The position numbers were made by a program, and so were the translations under genes. The notes under the pieces were generated by a model, which was not told the origin of the DNA, ran no database searches, and saw nothing but the letters and a program-made list of their open reading frames with translations. 64,000 nucleotides of DNA from Sediminimonas qiaohouensis DSM 21189 (lineage in GTDB: Bacteria; Pseudomonadota; Alphaproteobacteria; Rhodobacterales; Rhodobacteraceae): NCBI RefSeq assembly GCF_000423645.1, contig NZ_AUIJ01000006.1, positions 62,001 through 126,000 of the forward strand, given 5' to 3'. Positions 1 to 8,833 of the stretch are shown here, one piece after another. Within the stretch, counting starts at the first letter, position 1. Every line of letters begins with the position of its first letter.

Positions 1-1
1 G

Positions 2-667
2 AGCGAGCGCAGCGCGCTCCGCGAGGAAATCCGCGCCTACCTCCTGGACAACCCCGAGGTGATCATGGAGGCCGTCGCAATCCTTGAGCAGCGCCAGAAC
101 GCGCAAAAGGCGCAAAGCGACGCGCAGATGATCGCAACCAACGCCGAGGCCCTCTTTGAGGACGACGCGTCATGGGTGGGCGGCAACCCCGATGGCGATC
201 TGACCCTGGTCGAGTTCATGGATTACCGCTGCGGCTACTGCCGCAAGGCGGCGCCCGAGGTGAGCGAGTTGATCGAAAGCGACGGCAACATCCGCATCAT
301 CGTCAAGGAATTCCCGATCCTGGGCGATCAATCGGTGATCGCCTCGCGCTTTGCGATCGCGGTGCTGCAGCTTGAAGGCGACGCGGCCTACGAGAAGGCG
401 CATGACACCCTGATCAAGTTCAAGGGCGAGATCGGGCGCGATGCACTGACCCGTATCGCGGGCGACCTGGGGCTGGAGGCCGCGCCGATCCTGGAACGGA
501 TGGACAGTGACGCGGTGACCGAGGTGATCTCGCGCAACCACCAACTGGCCAGCCGGCTGCAGATCACCGGCACACCGACCTTCGTGATGGGCGAGCAGAT
601 GCTGCGCGGTTACGTGCCACTGGACAAGATGCGCCAGATCGCGGCGCAGATCCGAAAGGACCAGTAA
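2..667 (+). CDS. DsbA-family periplasmic thiol:disulfide protein (5' end outside window)
   Basis: The frame is open to the left edge (it already reads REEIRAYLLDNPEVIMEA before the internal GTG at 59), so the true start lies outside the window. A thioredoxin fold of the DsbA/Com1 type is indicated by the CGYC active site encoded near 230-241 after a strand ending LVEFMDYR, and by the cis-proline segment TGTPTFVMG near 567-593. The long helical insertion between these motifs is present, as in DsbA proteins. The N-terminal PEV..AVAILEQRQ helix is typical of ScsC/Com1-like members. Likely periplasmic; oxidase and isomerase roles cannot be separated from sequence. The next gene starts 4 bases after the stop and is a smaller relative, so the two are probably co-transcribed. 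Confidence 0.85.
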   Translation, partial: SERSALREEIRAYLLDNPEVIMEAVAILEQRQNAQKAQSDAQMIATNAEALFEDDASWVGGNPDGDLTLVEFMDYRCGYCRKAAPEVSELIESDGNIRIIVKEFPILGDQSVIASRFAIAVLQLEGDAAYEKAHDTLIKFKGEIGRDALTRIAGDLGLEAAPILERMDSDAVTEVISRNHQLASRLQITGTPTFVMGEQMLRGYVPLDKMRQIAAQIRKDQ

Positions 668-671
668 GGCA

Positions 672-1211
672 ATGCACGCGGGCGGCAAAACGTGCCGCGG
701 CGCGGCGGCGGCGATGTGCCTGCTGGCCGCGCCTGCCGCCACGGCCGGTGCGCTCGATGACGCGTCACGCGAAATCCTGGGCGCCGAGATCGCGAAAGTG
801 CTGACCGCTGAGCCCGAGATCGTCGCGCGTGCCCTGAACGCGCCGCCCGCCCCGGCAGACATCTACCGCGACGCGGTGGCGCGCGATCTCGATACCATCG
901 CGGGGCTGTCCGCCCGGCTCTTTGCCCCCACGCAACAGGGCTTTGGCCCCGCCGGGCAACGCGCGACGATCGCGCTGTTCACGCGCGGCGGCTGCGCGCC
1001 CTGCAAGCAAGCCGAGGCAGAGCTGCGCAAGCTGACCAGCAAGACCGGGGTACGAGTGGCGCTCTTTGACATGGACGAACATGCCGAGCTGGCAGCAAAG
1101 CTCGGCCTCGACAGCGCGCCCTCCTACGTGATGCGCGACCGGATGCTGCGCGGGCACATGCCGGCGATCGTGCTCAAGCGCTACATCCGCGAGGCGCGCG
1201 CACAGGACTAA
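672..1211 (+). CDS. Short DsbA/thioredoxin-like secreted protein
   Basis: A 179-residue protein with a probable signal peptide (residues 1-26, hydrophobic, ending near ATAGA), an N-terminal helix resembling that of the preceding gene (AEPEIVARAL), and a thioredoxin-like core with CAPC (Cys108, Cys111). Its C-terminal segment APSYVMRDRMLRGHMPAIVL aligns by eye with TPTFVMGEQMLRGYVPLDKM of the upstream protein, so it looks like a paralogue that lacks the helical insertion of DsbA. Four bases separate it from the upstream stop. Role inferred as periplasmic thiol chemistry; substrate unknown. Confidence 0.75.
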   Translation: MHAGGKTCRGAAAAMCLLAAPAATAGALDDASREILGAEIAKVLTAEPEIVARALNAPPAPADIYRDAVARDLDTIAGLSARLFAPTQQGFGPAGQRATIALFTRGGCAPCKQAEAELRKLTSKTGVRVALFDMDEHAELAAKLGLDSAPSYVMRDRMLRGHMPAIVLKRYIREARAQD

Positions 1212-1240
1212 CCCCTTGCGCATAGGCCCATAGGCCGGGA

Positions 1241-1350
1241 GCCTCCGGCGGGAGTATTTCGGGCAAGATGAAGCGCAAAGCGGCCTGCATGCATCTTCTG
1301 GCCTTAAATATCCCGGGGGAGGCGCCGCAGGCGACGGGGGCAGCGCCCCC
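1241..1350. repeat. Intergenic repeat family A, copy 1 (full element)
   Basis: Lies in the convergent gap between the thioredoxin-like gene and ispG. Left arm 1241-1273 (core GGGAGTATTTCGGGCAAGAT) is followed by an imperfect inverted right arm 1291-1326 (core CTTCTGGCCTTAAATATCCC), then a compact hairpin GGGGGC-AGC-GCCCCC at 1336-1350. The left arm is identical over 33 bases to 58322-58354. The position between two gene ends and the hairpins suggest a bidirectional terminator or REP-like element. Confidence 0.75.
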
Positions 1351-1385
1351 AATCAACGCGTCCTGCGTGGCGCAGCCACTCCGCT

Positions 1386-2516
1386 TTATTCGGCGGCTTT
1401 CGGGGCGGCCTCGCCTGCCTCGATCTCGGCGGCGCGCTTCTCGACCTGCTCGACGATGTGGTCGATCATCTGATCGTTGGACATCTTGTGGCTTTGCGCG
1501 CCCGCGAGGTAGACCATGCCGGCCCCTGCCCCGCCGCCGGTAAAGCCGACATCGGTCATCAGGGCCTCGCCCGGCCCGTTCACGACGCAGCCGATGATCG
1601 ACAGGCTCATCGGGGTCTTGATGTGCTCAAGCCGCTGTTCAAGGGTCTCGACCGTCTTGATCACGTCGAACCCCTGCCGCGCGCAGGACGGGCACGAGAT
1701 GATGTTGACGCCGCGGTGGCGCAGCCCGAGGGATTTCAGGATCTCGTAACCAACCTTGACCTCCTCCACCGGATCGGCGCTGAGGCTGACGCGGACGGTA
1801 TCGCCGATCCCCATCCACAGCAGGTTGCCCAGACCGATCGCGCTCTTGATCGTGCCGGAGGTCAGGCCGCCCGCCTCGGTGATGCCAAGGTGAATGGGGG
1901 CATCCGTGGCCTCGGCCAACCCCTGGTAGGCGGCGGCGGCCATGAACACATCCGACGCCTTGACCGAGATCTTGAACTCGTGAAAGTCGTTATCCTGCAG
2001 GATGCGAATATGCTCAAGCCCGGATTCGATCATCGCGTCGGGGCAAGGTTCACCATATTTTTCAAGAAGATGACGCTCAAGGCTGCCGGCGTTGACACCG
2101 ATGCGGATCGAACAGCCGTGATCGCGGGCGGCGGATATCACCTCGCGCACGCGGTCGGGGCTGCCGATATTGCCGGGGTTGATCCGCAGGCAGGCGGCGC
2201 CAGCCTCGGCCGCCTCGATCCCGCGTCTGTAGTGAAAGTGGATGTCGGCGACGATGGGCACCGGGCTTTCGCGCACGATGTCCTTCAGGGCGCGGGCGCT
2301 GGCCTCATCCGGGACCGAGACGCGCACGATATCCGCCCCCACATCCGCGGCGGCCTGCACCTGCGCCACGGTTGCGGCCACGTCGCGGGTGTCGGTGTTG
2401 GTCATGGTCTGCACCGAGATCGGCGCATCCCCCCCCACGGGCACGTTGCCGACCTGGATCTGGCGGCTTTTACGGCGGTAGATGTTGCGCCACGGGCGCA
2501 CCGGATTGAGCGACAT
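1386..2516 (-). CDS. ispG: 4-hydroxy-3-methylbut-2-en-1-yl diphosphate synthase (flavodoxin)
   Basis: Catalyses the penultimate step of the MEP isoprenoid pathway, reductive conversion of MEcPP to HMBPP, in the cytosol. The 376 residues match the bacterial family. The N-terminal TIM-barrel part opens with [16 protein letters not shown] and contains the [10 protein letters not shown] and RINPGNIG motifs. The [4Fe-4S] cluster ligands are visible as Cys275 and Cys278 in SCPSCAR and Cys310 in [10 protein letters not shown]. The C-terminus ends in an Ala/Glu-rich tail. The RodZ-like gene lies 81 bases upstream on the same strand. Confidence 0.97.
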   Translation of the reverse strand: MSLNPVRPWRNIYRRKSRQIQVGNVPVGGDAPISVQTMTNTDTRDVAATVAQVQAAADVGADIVRVSVPDEASARALKDIVRESPVPIVADIHFHYRRGIEAAEAGAACLRINPGNIGSPDRVREVISAARDHGCSIRIGVNAGSLERHLLEKYGEPCPDAMIESGLEHIRILQDNDFHEFKISVKASDVFMAAAAYQGLAEATDAPIHLGITEAGGLTSGTIKSAIGLGNLLWMGIGDTVRVSLSADPVEEVKVGYEILKSLGLRHRGVNIISCPSCARQGFDVIKTVETLEQRLEHIKTPMSLSIIGCVVNGPGEALMTDVGFTGGGAGAGMVYLAGAQSHKMSNDQMIDHIVEQVEKRAAEIEAGEAAPKAAE

Positions 2517-2597
2517 GGGTGTTCCCTTCGCGTGAAAACTGGCAACTGTCAGGGGAACAGATAGACCTCTGCGCAGGTGCCCGCAACGGGGGTGCGA

Positions 2598-3854
2598 TCA
2601 CTCTTGCGCGGGGGCGGCGTCGTCTTCCGCGCGCAGCTCGGCCACCATGCGGGCAAGATCGCGGTCCTGCGCGGGGTCCGCGCGATCATAGCGGTCCGTC
2701 AGGGTGTCTGCGGCCAGCGCCAGGTTCTTGGTGATGGTGCCGCTTTCGCCGGCGGGGCCGTAGTGCTCGCCGTTCACGGCGAAGTAAATCGCGCCGGATT
2801 CGCCGACCCTGAGGCTGGGCGCCTGTTCGGTCGCGGGCACGGTGTAGCGGTCGCCGGCGTTCATGATGCCCTCGAAGACAACCGTGCCATCGCTGGAGCG
2901 CACCCTGACCCAGGCGGGGCGAACGGCGACCATTTCGATCTTCGGCGCCGGATCTTCGACGACCTTGGGGCTGGGCGGCTGGCCCGCGCCGGGGGCAATG
3001 TCGGCCTTTTTCAGGGCCTCGGCGACGGCAAGCTGCATCCGCGCCGGGTCCGAGGCGGGCCCGGACTCGAGTTGTGTGAAGTTGCCGCGCGCGCCGGGCT
3101 CCAGCGTGGCGATGGGGCCATCGCGCGCCACCATCACCGGCACATCAAGCGCCTGCGGCCGGTACAGCCGATCAAGCGCCTCGTCCTTGTCCGAGCGACC
3201 GCTATCGGCCATCTTCTTCATGTCCGGCTGCGCGGGACCGGCGGTATCCTGCTGCTCTTGCAGCGGGTCGAGATCGGCCAGAACCTCGGGGCTGTTTTCG
3301 ACCGGTTCGATCTGGACGCGCTGAACCTCTTGCACGACGCTCCAGCCGCCATAGCCAAGCGTGGCGATCAGGCCGACCAGCACCAGCAGGGAGCCGATCG
3401 CGCGCGGCTCGATCCGGCCGATCATCGAATCGCTGACATGGGCGAAAGGCGTGGCGCCATCGGCGAAGGGGTCACGCTCAGCCGCCAAACGGGTCGAGAT
3501 CGGCGCCTTGCGCACGGTCGATGCCTCGGACGACATGCCATGCGCGGTGGTGAACCCGCTTTCGGCGCAGAACGCGTCAAAAGCCCGTTCCGGATCCATT
3601 TCCAGGTAGCGCGCATAAGAGCGCACGTAGCCTGCGATAAACCCGGGCGTATCAAAAGCGGAAGGGTCGGCGTTCTCGATCGCGGCGATATAGGCGGCCT
3701 TGATCCGCAATTCGCGTTGGACATCCAGCAGCGATTTACCCATCGTGGCGCGTTCGCCGCGCATGACGTCCCCGAGGCGAAGTTCGAATGCGTCGAAGCC
3801 TTTAGGCTCAACGAAATCTTCCTGCGTCTTGCGGGAAAACCTTCGACGGATCAT
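2598..3854 (-). CDS. RodZ-like HTH / DUF4115 membrane protein
   Basis: Start chosen at MIRRRFSRKT (3854) rather than the ATG 13 codons upstream, because conserved sequence begins there. A 418-residue protein with an N-terminal Cro/XRE-type helix-turn-helix (residues about 24-95, containing LLDVQRELRIKAAYIAAIE), a single transmembrane segment at about 153-171 (GSLLVLVGLIATLGYGG), a long disordered acidic/Pro linker, and a C-terminal DUF4115-type beta domain (about 320-400, with WVRVRSSDGTVVFEGIMNAG). This is the RodZ architecture, a cell-shape protein linking MreB to the elongasome. Neighbouring ispG on the same strand is a common arrangement in the group. A regulatory role cannot be excluded. 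Confidence 0.85.
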   Translation of the reverse strand: MIRRRFSRKTQEDFVEPKGFDAFELRLGDVMRGERATMGKSLLDVQRELRIKAAYIAAIENADPSAFDTPGFIAGYVRSYARYLEMDPERAFDAFCAESGFTTAHGMSSEASTVRKAPISTRLAAERDPFADGATPFAHVSDSMIGRIEPRAIGSLLVLVGLIATLGYGGWSVVQEVQRVQIEPVENSPEVLADLDPLQEQQDTAGPAQPDMKKMADSGRSDKDEALDRLYRPQALDVPVMVARDGPIATLEPGARGNFTQLESGPASDPARMQLAVAEALKKADIAPGAGQPPSPKVVEDPAPKIEMVAVRPAWVRVRSSDGTVVFEGIMNAGDRYTVPATEQAPSLRVGESGAIYFAVNGEHYGPAGESGTITKNLALAADTLTDRYDRADPAQDRDLARMVAELRAEDDAAPAQE

Positions 3855-3967
3855 GCTCGCTGCCCCATTCTGCCCTAAGACGCGCCAATTCAACGAAGAT
3901 TCGCTACGTCCCGTGATTTGTTGTCAGATTAACACAGCGTAATTTTTTTTCACAGCCCCCTAAAGGC

Positions 3968-5191
3968 TTAGCCGGCCAATTCGGCACGATTCAGCGCACA
4001 TTGGCCCCAAAGTTCATCCATAGCGCGTACGAGCTTGTCCATCTCGTTGGGCCCATGCACCGGCGAGGGCGTGAAGCGCAGCCGCTCGGTTCCGCGCGGG
4101 ACGGTGGGGTAGTTGATGGGCTGCACGTAGATGCCGTAATCGTCCAAGAGCATATCCGACAACTGCTTGGTATGGACCGGATTTCCGACGATCACCGGCA
4201 CGATATGCGAGCCGTGATCGATGATCGGAAGGCCCATCCCCTTGAGCCGTGTCTTGAGGATCTTCGCCTGCGTCTGGTGCTGATCGCGGCGATCCTGGTC
4301 GCGCTTGAGATGCGCAACACTGGCCGCGGCCCCGGCGGCGACGGCCGGCGGGATCGACGTGGTAAAGATGAAGCCTGGCGCATAAGACCTTATGGCGTCG
4401 CACATTTTCGCGCTGGCCGCTATGTAGCCGCCATGCACGCCATAGGCCTTGGCAAGGGTGCCGTTGATGATGTCGATCCGGTGCGCAAGGCGGTCGCGTT
4501 CCGTCACACCGCCGCCGCGCGGGCCGTACATGCCCACGGCGTGCACCTCGTCGATATAGGTCAGCGCGCCAAACTCGTCGGCCAGATCGCAAATTTGCTC
4601 GATGGGGCCGAAATCGCCATCCATGGAATAGACGGATTCGAACGCGATCAGCTTCGGCGCGTCGGGATCGTCGGCGGCCAACAGCTCGCGCAGGTGCTCC
4701 ACGTCGTTGTGGCGGAAGATCCGCTTGGCCCCACCATTGCGGCGCACCCCTTCGATCATCGACGCGTGGTTGAGCGCGTCGGAATAGATGATCAGCCCCG
4801 GAAACAGCTTGGGCAGGGTCGAGAGGGTGGCATCGTTGGCGATATAGGCCGAGGTGAACAGCAGCGCCGCCTCCTTGCCATGCAGATCGGCCAACTCGGC
4901 CTCAAGCTGCTTGTGATAGATCGTGGTGCCGGAGATATTGCGCGTGCCGCCCGACCCTGCGCCGGTGGCCTCCAGCGCGGCATGCATCGCCTCAAGGACG
5001 ACCGGATGCTGCCCCATGCCGAGGTAGTCGTTGCCGCACCACACGGTGATCTGCCGCTCACCGCCATCGGGGTGCAGCCAACGGGCATGCGGGTAGCTGC
5101 CATTGCGGCGCTCGATATCGATAAAGGTGCGATAGCGCCCTTCTTCATGAAGCTGGTCGATCGCTTGGTCCAGCTTGGCCGAATAGTCCAT
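3968..5191 (-). CDS. hemA: 5-aminolevulinate synthase
   Basis: PLP enzyme condensing glycine and succinyl-CoA to 5-aminolevulinate, the first step of tetrapyrrole synthesis by the Shemin route. Start taken at [10 protein letters not shown] (5191), preceded by an AGAGGA ribosome site; this gives 407 residues, the usual alphaproteobacterial length. The Schiff-base lysine is Lys248 in [13 protein letters not shown]; the glycine-rich GTRNISGT loop and the [10 protein letters not shown] cofactor segment are intact. A perfect FNR-type box lies 151 bases upstream, consistent with oxygen control of tetrapyrrole synthesis as known for hemA in Rhodobacter. Transcribed leftward; an isoform elsewhere in the genome is possible. 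Confidence 0.97.
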   Translation of the reverse strand: MDYSAKLDQAIDQLHEEGRYRTFIDIERRNGSYPHARWLHPDGGERQITVWCGNDYLGMGQHPVVLEAMHAALEATGAGSGGTRNISGTTIYHKQLEAELADLHGKEAALLFTSAYIANDATLSTLPKLFPGLIIYSDALNHASMIEGVRRNGGAKRIFRHNDVEHLRELLAADDPDAPKLIAFESVYSMDGDFGPIEQICDLADEFGALTYIDEVHAVGMYGPRGGGVTERDRLAHRIDIINGTLAKAYGVHGGYIAASAKMCDAIRSYAPGFIFTTSIPPAVAAGAAASVAHLKRDQDRRDQHQTQAKILKTRLKGMGLPIIDHGSHIVPVIVGNPVHTKQLSDMLLDDYGIYVQPINYPTVPRGTERLRFTPSPVHGPNEMDKLVRAMDELWGQCALNRAELAG

Positions 5192-5341
5192 GCGCGTATC
5201 CTTTTCCTCTCTTCCCGCAGTCGTTTCTACACCAAACAACCCCCACGCGGAAACACCTTCAGGTGCATACATTCAAATTTTTACGGATATACGTTTCATA
5301 TCCAATATATACCACGTTACAAATTGCCGCTGCCGCTGACC

Positions 5342-5355
5342 TTGACCCATGTCAA
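5342..5355. promoter_or_regulatory. FNR/FnrL-type binding site between hemA and M20 peptidase
   Basis: TTGAC-CCAT-GTCAA, a perfect 5-bp dyad matching the FNR half-site arrangement TTGAY-N4-RTCAA. It is 151 bases from the hemA start and 75 bases from the chosen TTG start of the rightward peptidase gene. FnrL control of hemA is established in Rhodobacter; assignment here is by motif only. Confidence 0.7.
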
Positions 5356-5429
5356 CATCGCGACGGCGGGCTGGACAGTGGCGGCGGCACTGCTACGCTT
5401 GGGGGGAAACATTGAAAAGGAATCCCGCC

Positions 5430-6803
5430 TTGTCACTCGACGACGTTCTTGCCCGAATCGATGCAGATCTGCCCGACGCGACCGACCGGTTGATGGAGTT
5501 GCTGCGCATCCCGTCGGTATCGACCGATCCCGCCTACAAGGCGGATTGCGATGCCGCGGCCGACTGGTTGGTGAAAGACCTGCAAACCCTTGGGATCAAA
5601 GCGGAAAAGCGCCCTACCCCAGGTCACCCCATGGTGGTGGGACATATCGATGGCGACGGGCCGCACGTCCTGTTCTATGGGCATTACGACGTGCAGCCGG
5701 TCGATCCGCTGGAGCTGTGGGATCGCGACCCGTTCGATCCGGCGGTGGAAGAGACCGACAAGGGCCGCGTGATCCGCGGGCGCGGCGCGTCGGACGACAA
5801 GGGGCAGTTGATGACCTTTGTCGAGGCCTGCCGCGCGTGGCAAGCGGTGCATGGCACCCTGCCCTGCCGGATCACGTTCTTCCTTGAGGGCGAGGAGGAA
5901 TCGGGCTCGCCTTCGCTGGTGCCGTTCATGCGCGAAAACGCGGAAGAGTTGAAATCGGATATCGCGCTGATCTGTGACACGGGCCTTTATGATCACAACA
6001 CGCCGTCGATCGCGACTCAGTTGCGGGGGCTGCTGGCCGAGGAAATCGTCATCACCGGCCCCAGCAAGGATTTGCACTCGGGCCTCTATGGCGGGCTGGC
6101 GATGAACCCGATCCGTGTCCTGTCTAGGATCATCACGGGGCTGCATGACGTCACCGGCCGCATCACCCTGCCGGGGTTCTACGACGATGTGCCCGAGCTG
6201 CCCGAGGAAGTGCGCGCACAGTGGGACGGCCTGGGATTCAACCACGCCGAATTCCTGGGCGCTGTCGGGCTGAGCCTGCCGGCGGGCGAACAGGCCCGCA
6301 CGCCGCTGGAAATGCTTTGGTCGCGCCCGACCTGCGATGTCAACGGCATCTGGGGCGGCTATACCGGCGACGGGTTCAAGACGGTCCTGCCCTCGCAGGC
6401 CTCCGCCAAGATCAGCTTTCGCTTGGTAGGACAGCAAGACCCCGACAAGATCCACCGCACCTTCGTGGACTACGTGCACTCACAGCTGCCGGACGATTGC
6501 ACTGTCGAATTCCCCAACGGCAAGGGATCGCCAGCCAGCCAGATGTCGATCGACCACCCCGCGTTCGAGCAGGCTCGCCAGGCGCTGAGCGCGGAATGGC
6601 CCAACGAGGCGGTGTTCGCCGGCATGGGCGGATCAATCCCGATCGCGGGGTATTTCAAGGACATCCTGGGCACCGACGCATTGCTGATCGGCTTCGGCAA
6701 GGATGATGACCAGATCCATTCGCCGAACGAGAAATACGACATGCGCAGCTTTCACAAGGGCATCCGAAGCTGGGCGCGCATCCTGGACGCGATCACCGGA
6801 TGA
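5430..6803 (+). CDS. M20 family dipeptidase / metallohydrolase
   Basis: Zinc-dependent M20/ArgE-type amidohydrolase, 457 residues from a TTG start at 5430 preceded by AAAAGGA. An ATG 81 bases further upstream is open but would overlap the FNR box, so TTG is preferred. Metal-ligand motifs in order: FYGHYDVQPVDP (His, Asp), RGASDDKGQL (bridging Asp), LEGEEESGSPS (catalytic and metal Glu), LICDTGLYD (Asp), and the C-terminal GKDDDQIHSPNEKYD (His). The dimerisation domain inserted in the middle has LHSGLYGG, as in the dipeptidase branch. Cytosolic; probably degrades dipeptides or N-acyl amino acids. The stop codon overlaps the next start (ATGA). Confidence 0.9.
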   Translation: MSLDDVLARIDADLPDATDRLMELLRIPSVSTDPAYKADCDAAADWLVKDLQTLGIKAEKRPTPGHPMVVGHIDGDGPHVLFYGHYDVQPVDPLELWDRDPFDPAVEETDKGRVIRGRGASDDKGQLMTFVEACRAWQAVHGTLPCRITFFLEGEEESGSPSLVPFMRENAEELKSDIALICDTGLYDHNTPSIATQLRGLLAEEIVITGPSKDLHSGLYGGLAMNPIRVLSRIITGLHDVTGRITLPGFYDDVPELPEEVRAQWDGLGFNHAEFLGAVGLSLPAGEQARTPLEMLWSRPTCDVNGIWGGYTGDGFKTVLPSQASAKISFRLVGQQDPDKIHRTFVDYVHSQLPDDCTVEFPNGKGSPASQMSIDHPAFEQARQALSAEWPNEAVFAGMGGSIPIAGYFKDILGTDALLIGFGKDDDQIHSPNEKYDMRSFHKGIRSWARILDAITG

Positions 6804-7684
6804 TCGACGGGTTCACCCACGGCGTCGCGCGCCCGGTGGGCGGCGATGTGGCCTATAGCATCGCCGGCACCGGGCCGCCCGTCCTGCTGCTGCACGGGTT
6901 CCCGCAAACCCGCGCGATGTGGGCCCGGATCGCGCCGGCGCTGCTGGCGGCGGGGCGCACCGTGGTGTGCGCCGATCTGCGCGGCTACGGCGCATCGTGG
7001 AAGCCAAGCGCAGTCGCCGATTACAGCTTTCGCCGGATGGGCGAGGAAATGCTGACGCTGATGCGTGATCTGGGGTTCGAGCGGTTCGACCTGGTCGGCC
7101 ACGATCGCGGTGCCCGCTGCTCGCACCGGATGGCGCTGGATGCGCCGGGGCGGGTGCGCACCCTCACGGTGATGGATATCGTGCCCACGCACCTGCTGCT
7201 GTCGGACCTGACGCAGGAGGTGGCAACCGCCTATTACCACTGGTTTTTCCTGGCCCAGCCAGAGCCGTTTCCCGAAACCCTGATCGCGGCGGACCCGGAT
7301 TATTTCTACGAATCCTGCCTGCTGGGTTGGGGCGCGGCGGCGCTGTCGGATTTCGATCCGCGTCAGCTGTCGGCTTACCGCGCGGCATGGCGCGACCGGG
7401 ATACGATCCGGGGCATGTGCAACGATTACCGCGCGGCGCTGGTGCATGACATGGCCGACGACGGCGCCGACCTCAAGGCAAAGGTGCACTGCCCGGCGCT
7501 GGCGCTTTACGGCGCGGACGGGGTGATGGCGCGGGCCTACGACATGAACGCGACATGGGCCGAGCGATGCACGGACGTGCGCACGCAGGCGATCCCGGGC
7601 GGCCATTTCTTCCCCGACAGCGCGCCCGAGGAAACAACGGCCGCGCTTCTGGATTTCCTGGGCGGGCAGTCGTCCGCCGCATGA
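6800..7684 (+). CDS. Alpha/beta hydrolase, haloacetate (fluoroacetate) dehalogenase-like
   Basis: 294-residue alpha/beta hydrolase with an aspartate nucleophile. Signature residues of fluoroacetate dehalogenases are all present at the expected spacing: nucleophile Asp102 in GHDRGAR with Arg103 and Arg106 for carboxylate binding, Asp126 in DIVP, His147-Trp148 in YYHWFFLAQP and Tyr210 in NDYRAA for the halide pocket, and catalytic His269 in GGHFFPD. The oxyanion region is LHGFPQT. Translationally coupled to the M20 gene by a 4-base overlap. The known reaction is hydrolytic C-F or C-Cl cleavage of haloacetates; natural substrate here is unproven, and an epoxide-hydrolase-like role is the alternative. 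Confidence 0.85.
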   Translation: MIDGFTHGVARPVGGDVAYSIAGTGPPVLLLHGFPQTRAMWARIAPALLAAGRTVVCADLRGYGASWKPSAVADYSFRRMGEEMLTLMRDLGFERFDLVGHDRGARCSHRMALDAPGRVRTLTVMDIVPTHLLLSDLTQEVATAYYHWFFLAQPEPFPETLIAADPDYFYESCLLGWGAAALSDFDPRQLSAYRAAWRDRDTIRGMCNDYRAALVHDMADDGADLKAKVHCPALALYGADGVMARAYDMNATWAERCTDVRTQAIPGGHFFPDSAPEETTAALLDFLGGQSSAA

Positions 7685-7851
7685 GGCACATAACGCCCGC
7701 TGGCGATCTGGCCTGTTGCTACCGTTGAAGGAGCCGCGCATCGCCGGGGCGTGGTGCGGCGATCTCACGCTGGTGTGGGGCATTTTATGCCTGCCAAACC
7801 CGAACAACCTCGGCGCATAGCGCAGGTGTCAACCAAATCGCCGCGCCGGTC

Positions 7852-7911
7852 GGGCGGCCCGGCGATGCGCGGCGGCCTGCGGCCTTGATTCCGCGCGCGG
7901 CGCTATATGAG
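7852..7911. repeat. Intergenic repeat family B, copy 1
   Basis: 60 bases matching 51177-51236 at 52 positions by eye. Begins GGGCGGCCCGGCGATGCGCG and contains the small hairpin GGCC-TGC-GGCC. It sits between the dehalogenase and the small membrane protein gene. The rest of the 7685-7928 gap shows nothing recognisable. Confidence 0.7.
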
Positions 7912-7928
7912 ATAACCGCTCAACACCA

Positions 7929-8147
7929 TCACCCGCGCCACGTCCGCACGCCCTTGGCCGCCAAAAGGGCAAAGGGCGCAGCGTGCAGGACCAAATCGAA
8001 AACGTCGATCGCACGGCGCAACTCGCCGCCAATCAGCATCCCCAGCTTTTCCCAGATATGCGGAGCCGGCACGAACGGCGCGAGGCCAAGCGTCGCGCAA
8101 AGCAGCAGCACGATCAGCCATGGAATATCGTCCAGCGCCTTGCCCAT
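7929..8147 (-). CDS. Small two-helix membrane protein (often annotated RND transporter)
   Basis: 72 residues from an ATG at 8147 preceded by AAGGGTGACAG. Two hydrophobic segments: IPWLIVLLLCATLGLAPFVP (about 8-27) and LVLHAAPFALLAAKGV (about 52-67), separated by PHIWEKLGMLIGGELRRAID. Short proteins with the same pattern occur widely in Alphaproteobacteria under the label RND transporter, but nothing here shows transport activity. Function unknown. The tRNA-Asp gene lies immediately upstream on the same strand. Confidence 0.7.
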   Translation of the reverse strand: MGKALDDIPWLIVLLLCATLGLAPFVPAPHIWEKLGMLIGGELRRAIDVFDLVLHAAPFALLAAKGVRTWRG

Positions 8148-8178
8148 CTGTCACCCTTGGACATTGTCGGAAAGTGAA

Positions 8179-8255
8179 TGGCGCGGTTGACGGGGCTCGA
8201 ACCCGCGACCTCCGGCGTGACAGGCCGGCACTCTAACCAGCTGAGCTACAACCGC
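8179..8255 (-). tRNA. tRNA-Asp (GTC), copy 1
   Basis: 77-base cloverleaf read on the minus strand with CCA encoded at 8179-8181. Acceptor stem GCGGTTG/CAACCGC, anticodon loop CTGTCAC giving GTC (Asp), and T-loop GGTTCGAGCCCC. Differs from the second copy at one D-arm position (AGCTGGTT versus AGTTGGTT). Confidence 0.97.
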
Positions 8256-8372
8256 GTACCGCGCCTCTTAAGCCAGCCCGCGCATGCCGTCAATCGAGAA
8301 ATGGCAAGGGCTTGCCCCCGCCCCAGGCCCCCACCGCGCGGTGCGTTCATCCCGCGCGGGGCCAGATCGGGC

Positions 8373-8405
8373 ACCGACGCGATACCGACGCTATACCGCC
8401 GTAGG
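8373..8405. repeat. 11-bp phased repeat (3 units) upstream of tRNA-Asp copy 1
   Basis: Three consecutive 11-base units: ACCGACGCGAT, ACCGACGCTAT, ACCGCCGTAGG. The 19-mer GCACCGACGCGATACCGAC (8371-8389) recurs in inverted orientation at 43662-43680 upstream of cimA, inside a four-unit array with the same 11-bp period. The rest of the 8256-8516 gap shows nothing clear. Confidence 0.6.
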
Positions 8406-8516
8406 GCCGATATCGAATAAGTCAACGAATCCCGACCGTTAACCCGCGATTCGCACGTTGGAACGTATCCGGTGGATTTCATGGGGTTTTGTCAGTGGAT
8501 TTTGTCTGTGCAGCGA

Positions 8517-8593
8517 TGGCGCGGTTGACGGGGCTCGAACCCGCGACCTCCGGCGTGACAGGCCGGCACTCTAACCAACTGAGCTACAACCGC
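8517..8593 (-). tRNA. tRNA-Asp (GTC), copy 2
   Basis: Second 77-base tRNA-Asp on the minus strand, CCA encoded at 8517-8519, anticodon GTC. Nearly identical to copy 1, 261 bases away, indicating a tandem duplication with an unrelated spacer. Confidence 0.97.
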
Positions 8594-8731
8594 CCGCTGC
8601 ACGAACCGGGTCGCCCCGGCCGTGAAGGGTGTTTAGGCGCGCGGCGGGACGCCGTCAAGCACAGGATCGGGCAAAACGACACCGCCCGGGAACTTTTTTC
8701 GATGCATCGGATCGGACCTGCGGGCACGGCG

Positions 8732-8767
8732 AAAACAAAGGGGCGCACCGGCCATGCGGCGCGCCCC
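8732..8767 (-). terminator. Rho-independent terminator after soxD
   Basis: Read leftward, GGGGCGC (8767-8761) pairs with GCGCCCC (8746-8740) across a 14-base loop and is followed by TTTGTTTT (8739-8732). It lies about 70 bases beyond the soxD stop and closes the sox transcription unit. Confidence 0.75.
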
Positions 8768-8833
8768 GGGGTACTGGTTTTTAAGGCCAGTGTCGCGCGG
8801 GAGGCCGGTTTCCCCGGCCCCGCCGCCTTTGGT

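Noticed and set aside
4001-5887. 628-codon rightward ORF opposite hemA
   Set aside because: Antisense to a certain gene (hemA) and running into the M20 gene in another frame; its residue content (His/Arg/Gly-rich) is typical of high-GC shadow frames. Many similar long frames exist opposite gyrA, cimA, pdhB and GTA g15.
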